DNA of 64,000 nucleotides from Streptomyces sp. CB00455. GTDB taxonomy: Bacteria; Actinomycetota; Actinomycetes; Streptomycetales; Streptomycetaceae. The translations under genes and the position numbers were made by a program. Location: the NCBI RefSeq assembly GCF_001905445.1, contig NZ_LIVQ01000008.1, positions 1-64,000 on the forward strand, read 5' to 3'. Every line of letters starts with the position of its first letter. The stretch's first letter is position 1. Positions 61,401 to 64,000 of the stretch are shown here, piece after piece. Under the pieces are notes generated by a model. It did not search any database, was not told the DNA's origin, and was given only the letters and a program-made list of their open reading frames with translations.

Positions 61401-64000
61401 CGGCCTGGTCGGCGTCGGGCAGTGCGACCTCGGCGTGGAGGTCCCCGTCGCGTCCGCGCCACAGCGCCCGCAGGCCGCGGAAGGCCGGTCCGTAGGCCAG
61501 GCCCGCGTCCTGCAGGGTCGTGTAGAGGGCCTCGACGTCCTGGGGTTCGGCGCCGGACGGCGGCCACGCGGAGGTGGCGGGCACCGGTTCGGCGGCGTGG
61601 GGCAGGAGCACGCCGGTGGCGTGCGTGGTCCAGTGGCCCGCCCCGCTGAGGGTGTGCAGGGTCAAACCGCGCGAACCGTCCTCGGCCGGGGCCGTGACGT
61701 CGACGCGCAGCCGGATGTCGCCCTGGTCGGGGAGGAGGACCGGTGTGAGCAGGGTGAGCTGGTCGACGGTGGAGCAGCCGGCCTCGTCCGCCGCCCGGGA
61801 GGCGAGCTCCGCGAGGGCCGCGCCCGGCAGGACCACCTGTCCTTCGACCGTGTGGTCGGCGAGCCAGGGCTGGGCGGCCGGGCCGAGCCGGCCGGTGAGT
61901 ACCAGGCCCTCGGCGGCGGGCAGGGCGGCGCGCAGGAAGGGGTGGTCGACCTCGTCGAGGCCCAGGGCGCCCGCGCCGCCGGCGCCGGGGCCGGGGCGCA
62001 GCCAGTACGGCTCGGTGAGGAAGGTGGTGGCGGGCAGGTCGATCCGGCGGGCTTCGGGCCAGAGCGCGGACCAGTCGGGGCGTACGCCCTTCACGTACAG
62101 CTGGGCCAGGGCGTGCAGCAGCTGTTCGGGGCCTCCTTCGTCGCGGCGCAGGGTGTGGGCGACGGCGGTGTCGGTGCCGAGCGCGTCGACGGTCTCCTGT
62201 GCGCCGGTCGTGACCACCGGGTGGGGGCTGACCTCCAGCAGGGTGGTGCAGTCGCGCCGGACGAGGGCGGTGACGGCCTCGTCGAACCGGACGGTCTCGC
62301 GCAGGTTGCGGTACCAGTAGTCGGCGTCGAAGGCGTCGGCGGCCTCGATCCAGCGGCCTTCCACGGAGGAGAAGAAGGGGATTTCGGGGACGCGCGGCCT
62401 GACGGGGGCGAGGGACGCCAGGACCTGCGCGCGGACGCCTTCCACGTGCGCGCTGTGCGAGGCGTAGTCCACGTCGACGCGCCGGGCCCGTACGCCGTCC
62501 TCGTCACAGGCGGCGAGGAGTTCGTCGAGGGCGTCGGTGTCGCCGGAGACGACCACGGAGGCGGCGCCGTTGACGGCGGCCAGCGACAGCCTGCCGTCCC
62601 AGCGGCGGAGCCGGTGGCGTGCCTCGTCGGCGGGCAGTGCGAGGGACATCATGCCGCCGCGGCCCGAGAGGGCGGTCAGGGCCCGGCTGCGCAGGGCGAC
62701 GACGCGGGCGGCGTCCTCGAGGGTGAGGGCCCCGGCGACGCAGGCGGCGGCGATCTCGCCCTGGCTGTGTCCGGCGACGGCGGCCGGGCGGACGCCGAGG
62801 GAGCGCCACACCTCGGCGAGGGCGACCATGACGGCGAACAGGGCGGGCTGGACGACGTCGACCCGGTCCAGGTCCTGTTCCCCGCGCAGGACGGCGGTCA
62901 GCTCGAAGTCCACGTGGGGGGCCAGGGCGGCCTCGCACTGGGCTATCCGTTCCCGGAACACCGCGTTGGTGTCCAGCAGCCGCACGGCCATGTCCCGCCA
63001 CTGCGACCCCTGGCCGGGGAAGAGGAAGGCGACGCCGCCGCTCTGCCCGGTGGTCCCTTCGACGACGGTGGACGAGGGCCGGCCGGCGGCCAGGTCGTCC
63101 AGTGCGGCGAGGAGTTCGGCGCGGTCGCCGCCGAGGACGACCGCGCGGTGCTCGTGGGAGGCGCGGGTGGTGGCCAAGGAGAGGGCCACGTCCTCGGGGC
63201 GCGGTTCCTGCGGGTGCCCGGTCAGGAACGCGGTGAGGGTGGCGGCCTGGGCGCGCAGTGCGGCGTCGGAGCGGGCGGACAGGGTCCAGGCCAGGGGGCC
63301 GGACCCGGCGGGCGACGTCGCGGGGCGCCCGTCGCCCGCCGTGTCCGTCGGCCGGCCGTCGTGCCGTTCGGCGGTCCGGTCGTCCACCGGCAGCGGAGGT
63401 TCCTCGAGGATCACGTGGGCGTTGGTGCCGCTGACCCCGAAGGAGGAGACGGCGGCCCGGCGGGGTTCCGTCCCGGCGGGCCAGGGTGCGTCCTCGGTGA
63501 GGAGTTCCACACCGCCCGCCGACCAGTCCACGTACGGGGTCGGGGCGTCGAGGTGCAGGGTCCGGGGCAGTACCCCGTGCCGCATGGCCATGACCATCTT
63601 GACGATTCCGGCGACGCCGGCGGCGGCCTGGGTGTGCCCCAGGTTCGACTTGACCGATCCCAGGCGCAGCGCCCGGGTGCGCTGCCTGCCGTAGGCGGCG
63701 AGCACGGCCTGGGCCTCCACCGGGTCACCGAGGGGGGTGCCGGTGCCGTGTGCTTCCACCGCGTCGACCTGCTGGGGGGTCAGGCCGGCGTCGACGAGGG
63801 CCTCGCGGATGACGCGCTGCTGGGCGGGGCCGTTGGGTGCGGTGAGGCCGTTGCTGGCGCCGTCGGAGTTGACGGCGGTGCCCCGGACGACGGCGAGGAC
63901 GCGGCGGCCGGCGGCGAGGGCGGTCGCGAGGCGTTCGACGACGATGACGCCGGCGCCCTCGGACCAGGCGGTGCCGTCCGCCCCGGCGGCGAAGGGCTTG
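55444..64000 (-). CDS. type I modular PKS, 5' end beyond the window
   Basis: About 2850 codons are visible. Module n: KS C-terminal part (EAHGTGTPLGD, SNLGHTQ), AT with GHSQGE and YASH (about 62765 and 62455; methylmalonyl type), DH with HTVEGQVVLP and DACLH, KR with LVTGASGTLGQ, LDD and NYAAAN (B-type), then an ACP with GFGSL where GFDSL is usual. Module n+1: complete KS (DTACSSSL about 59030), AT with GHSIGE and VAFH (malonyl type), then about 350 residues resembling a KR without the nucleotide motif or the Ser-Tyr-Asn set, so vestigial. A Pro-Glu repeat linker (55740-55905) and an ACP (MGLTSVTALEL) end the protein. No TE: the chain passes to another protein. Such a module pair would add a methyl-branched alkene unit, then a beta-keto unit. 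Confidence 0.95.
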   Translation of the reverse strand, partial: KPFAAGADGTAWSEGAGVIVVERLATALAAGRRVLAVVRGTAVNSDGASNGLTAPNGPAQQRVIREALVDAGLTPQQVDAVEAHGTGTPLGDPVEAQAVLAAYGRQRTRALRLGSVKSNLGHTQAAAGVAGIVKMVMAMRHGVLPRTLHLDAPTPYVDWSAGGVELLTEDAPWPAGTEPRRAAVSSFGVSGTNAHVILEEPPLPVDDRTAERHDGRPTDTAGDGRPATSPAGSGPLAWTLSARSDAALRAQAATLTAFLTGHPQEPRPEDVALSLATTRASHEHRAVVLGGDRAELLAALDDLAAGRPSSTVVEGTTGQSGGVAFLFPGQGSQWRDMAVRLLDTNAVFRERIAQCEAALAPHVDFELTAVLRGEQDLDRVDVVQPALFAVMVALAEVWRSLGVRPAAVAGHSQGEIAAACVAGALTLEDAARVVALRSRALTALSGRGGMMSLALPADEARHRLRRWDGRLSLAAVNGAASVVVSGDTDALDELLAACDEDGVRARRVDVDYASHSAHVEGVRAQVLASLAPVRPRVPEIPFFSSVEGRWIEAADAFDADYWYRNLRETVRFDEAVTALVRRDCTTLLEVSPHPVVTTGAQETVDALGTDTAVAHTLRRDEGGPEQLLHALAQLYVKGVRPDWSALWPEARRIDLPATTFLTEPYWLRPGPGAGGAGALGLDEVDHPFLRAALPAAEGLVLTGRLGPAAQPWLADHTVEGQVVLPGAALAELASRAADEAGCSTVDQLTLLTPVLLPDQGDIRLRVDVTAPAEDGSRGLTLHTLSGAGHWTTHATGVLLPHAAEPVPATSAWPPSGAEPQDVEALYTTLQDAGLAYGPAFRGLRALWRGRDGDLHAEVALPDADQAGAFTLHPALLDACLHPVALGGFLTTGDGRRPAVPFEWQGLRFHAAGADTVRVTLSAAGPDAVRLTLTDTTGAPVASVDTLVLRELPAGALDRPDRGDLLRPVQVTRPLPGDGAEDYAVPDPELARQLGKHPSREPARHVLVPVPPGAPSEAVRGALTLVHDWLADESHAESMLVFVTRRVHHDVAEAAVAGLVRSAQLEHPDSFRVLDLADLDETTLAAIPAALATDEPQLTLTSGTATVPRLVRARPAPAGPGELGRTLVTGASGTLGQLVARHLVQAHGVRDLVLAGRRGSEAPGMAALTEELTGAGAQVRAVACDVTDRAALAVLAGGASFTTVVHAAGVLDDGLVTGLTPERLDRVLGAKLDAALHLHELLPQARLVLFSSAVGLLGGLGQANYAAANAGLDALARRRHAEGLPGISLAWGLWDATSGMTDGIDRARLGRSGFHPLPTADALAALDAALASDEPVLAPIRLDPGALRAQGEDVPAPLRDLSGKPARRTAALGGGAAVSELAARLAGKTPTERLRTLLELVVGHTAAVLGHASPEAVDPGRAFKDAGFGSLAAVELRNRLAGATGLRLPATLVFSHPNPAAVARHLDELLAGTAPAAAPAVRAPAGDADDPVVLVGLGCRLPGGVRTPDDLWEMLVSERDGIGPFPDDRGWPLERLYDPDPAAPGTTYTRHGGFMADATAFDAAFFGVAPREAVAMDPQQRILLETVWEACEDAGIDPASLRGTRTGVFVGAMYQDYGRLLENAAAEGFLAPGVGGGVLSGRVAYTYGLEGPTVTVDTACSSSLTALHLAAQAVRAGECDLALAGGVTVLSTPVPFVEFSRQRGLAADGRCKPFAAAADGTALGEGAGVVLVERLSRARAQGHEVLAVLRGSALNSDGASNGLTAPNGAAQEKVMRAALAAAGLLPADVAAVEAHGTGTSLGDPIEAQALLAVYGQDRPAPLLLGSLKSNVGHVQAAAGIAGVIKAVLSIRNGLLPRSLHIDEPSPHVDWTAGDIALLDRAQPWPEETGPRRMGVSSFGISGTNVHVLIEQAPHPEDAPEPLPALDGVPWLLSARSEQALRGQAGRLLESDTADLPAVARALSTTRAAHRHRAMVTGADARQRRAALAALASDGTADGLRRARAAGQRLTLLFTGQGSQLPAMGKGLYETFPVYAQAFDEVSAHFRLDTPLREAVFEREGLLDRTQYTEPALFALQVAQFRLLSSWGVTPDSLIGHSIGELSAACVSGLMPLADAAALVALRGRVLGELPAGGATVAVGASEEEVIAVLDGRGDRLGIAAVIGPRSVVLSGDEEEVLSAARELSERGHRTRRLHVDVAFHSPHVDPVLAEFRAAAAEVRFGRPAIPVVSTVSTAHAMDTPDYWVDQLRGTVRFFDAVRRAHGNGATAFLELGPDTVLAPAVETCLPGHPVRPVSLLRRDRDDVRTAVEALGLLHTYGVEVDWAAVHAGRPTTPVRLPKYAFQERRYWPEPAVVAQAAPEPLPVPEAGERAPALDPFWSAVESADLGAALDLLNLQGDETPAQVLDALGRLRSGAAAPVLEGARWKRVPDGPAPELAYDVLLLAPRPGDEDLADAVAGALVRHGARVRSGGAGRPDLVVALPGTEPVAEAGVPRWALVDDGAVEPACDHAVTLPKELDAPARSRLCAAVAEGYRETRIEPDGMFVRAYEPLGRTGVWRPEGDVLVAGPADALTAATVDAVLASGARCLVAGGADRPPGTMEFGGAEGTVRLTAAIVRAGSGFEDVTAPLMAVVSVGEAVREAGASLAVAVHPDLDPRAAVSGLCRAMSTEETAVRLLDAAHVTHPAPAAESETTAEEATARTPKPEPQPEPELEREPEHEPKPEPEPTPEPEPTPEPDPEPKPEPEPEPGGPQPEDFELRAALEGLPRAEWAEVVLGGVRGLAAAVLGYGSASEIDAEGEFFDMGLTSVTALELRDHLTRLTGLEWPADLLYECPTPQVLADLVVEQLSATPA

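Overview
The window is high-GC DNA with GTG/TTG starts, long overlapping GC-driven open frames and gene families typical of Streptomyces (a chaplin, DUF1206 and PRC-barrel/DUF2382 proteins, MbtH partners, giant NRPS and PKS genes). I read it as accessory chromosome of a Streptomyces species. All calls were made by eye from translated sequence; no database search was run.

Layout. (1) 1-8.8 kb is a scrap zone: a cut-off IS110 transposase, a small potato-inhibitor-I (eglin-like) protease inhibitor, an HU-type DNA-binding protein, a decayed helicase tail, and a nest of insertions. A helix-turn-helix-type gene is cut by an IS701-type transposase remnant, which is itself cut by an IS256-type element (5785-8315) flanked by a 9-bp direct repeat and carrying a methylenetetrahydrofolate-reductase-like gene. 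(2) 8.9-40.0 kb is one compact minus-strand NRPS operon, transcribed from about 40.1 kb leftward: C-methyltransferase, MFS exporter, argininosuccinate-lyase-like enzyme, GHMP kinase, a fused PLP beta-replacement/ATP-grasp enzyme, MbtH, aminotransferase, half-C plus A protein, a 117-aa unknown, T-C-A-T, MbtH, cyclodeaminase, C-A-T-C-A-T-TE, threonine aldolase, C-A-T-C-A-T. Kinase, PLP enzyme and lyase-like enzyme together look like a route from threonine to 2,3-diaminobutyrate. Pocket codes read by eye give Thr and Ser on the TE-bearing protein and a Pro-like residue on the last-transcribed one; three other pockets are unusual. With the TE protein acting last, the line could make a hexapeptide of the type diaminobutyrate-X-X-Pro*-Thr-Ser.

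(3) 40.4-44.0 kb is another scrap zone: an ISL3-like transposase tail, fused SDR and cupin pieces, an IS5-family element with 19-bp inverted ends and an extra ORF, and broken CYTH, DUF5919 and DUF6233 genes. A tidy divergent MarR regulator/alpha-beta hydrolase pair follows, with two 19-bp operator-like sites between the genes. (4) 45.4-55.4 kb looks like an envelope/general-stress island: Holin-X, an LEA-like protein, PRC-barrel/DUF2382, DUF1206, a GlsB/YeaQ protein, a chaplin, a sigma-B-like promoter, dispersed 70-140 bp repeats and several decayed genes. (5) 55.4-64.0 kb is the 3' part of a type I modular PKS gene entering from beyond the right edge: KS(partial)-AT-DH-KR-ACP, then KS-AT-vestigial KR-ACP, with a Pro-Glu-rich linker before the last ACP and no thioesterase. 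It probably belongs to a second, separate cluster.

Single-base frame breaks are common in the scrap and stress zones but absent from about 35 kb of NRPS/PKS coding sequence, so most of the broken genes look genuinely decayed rather than mis-sequenced.
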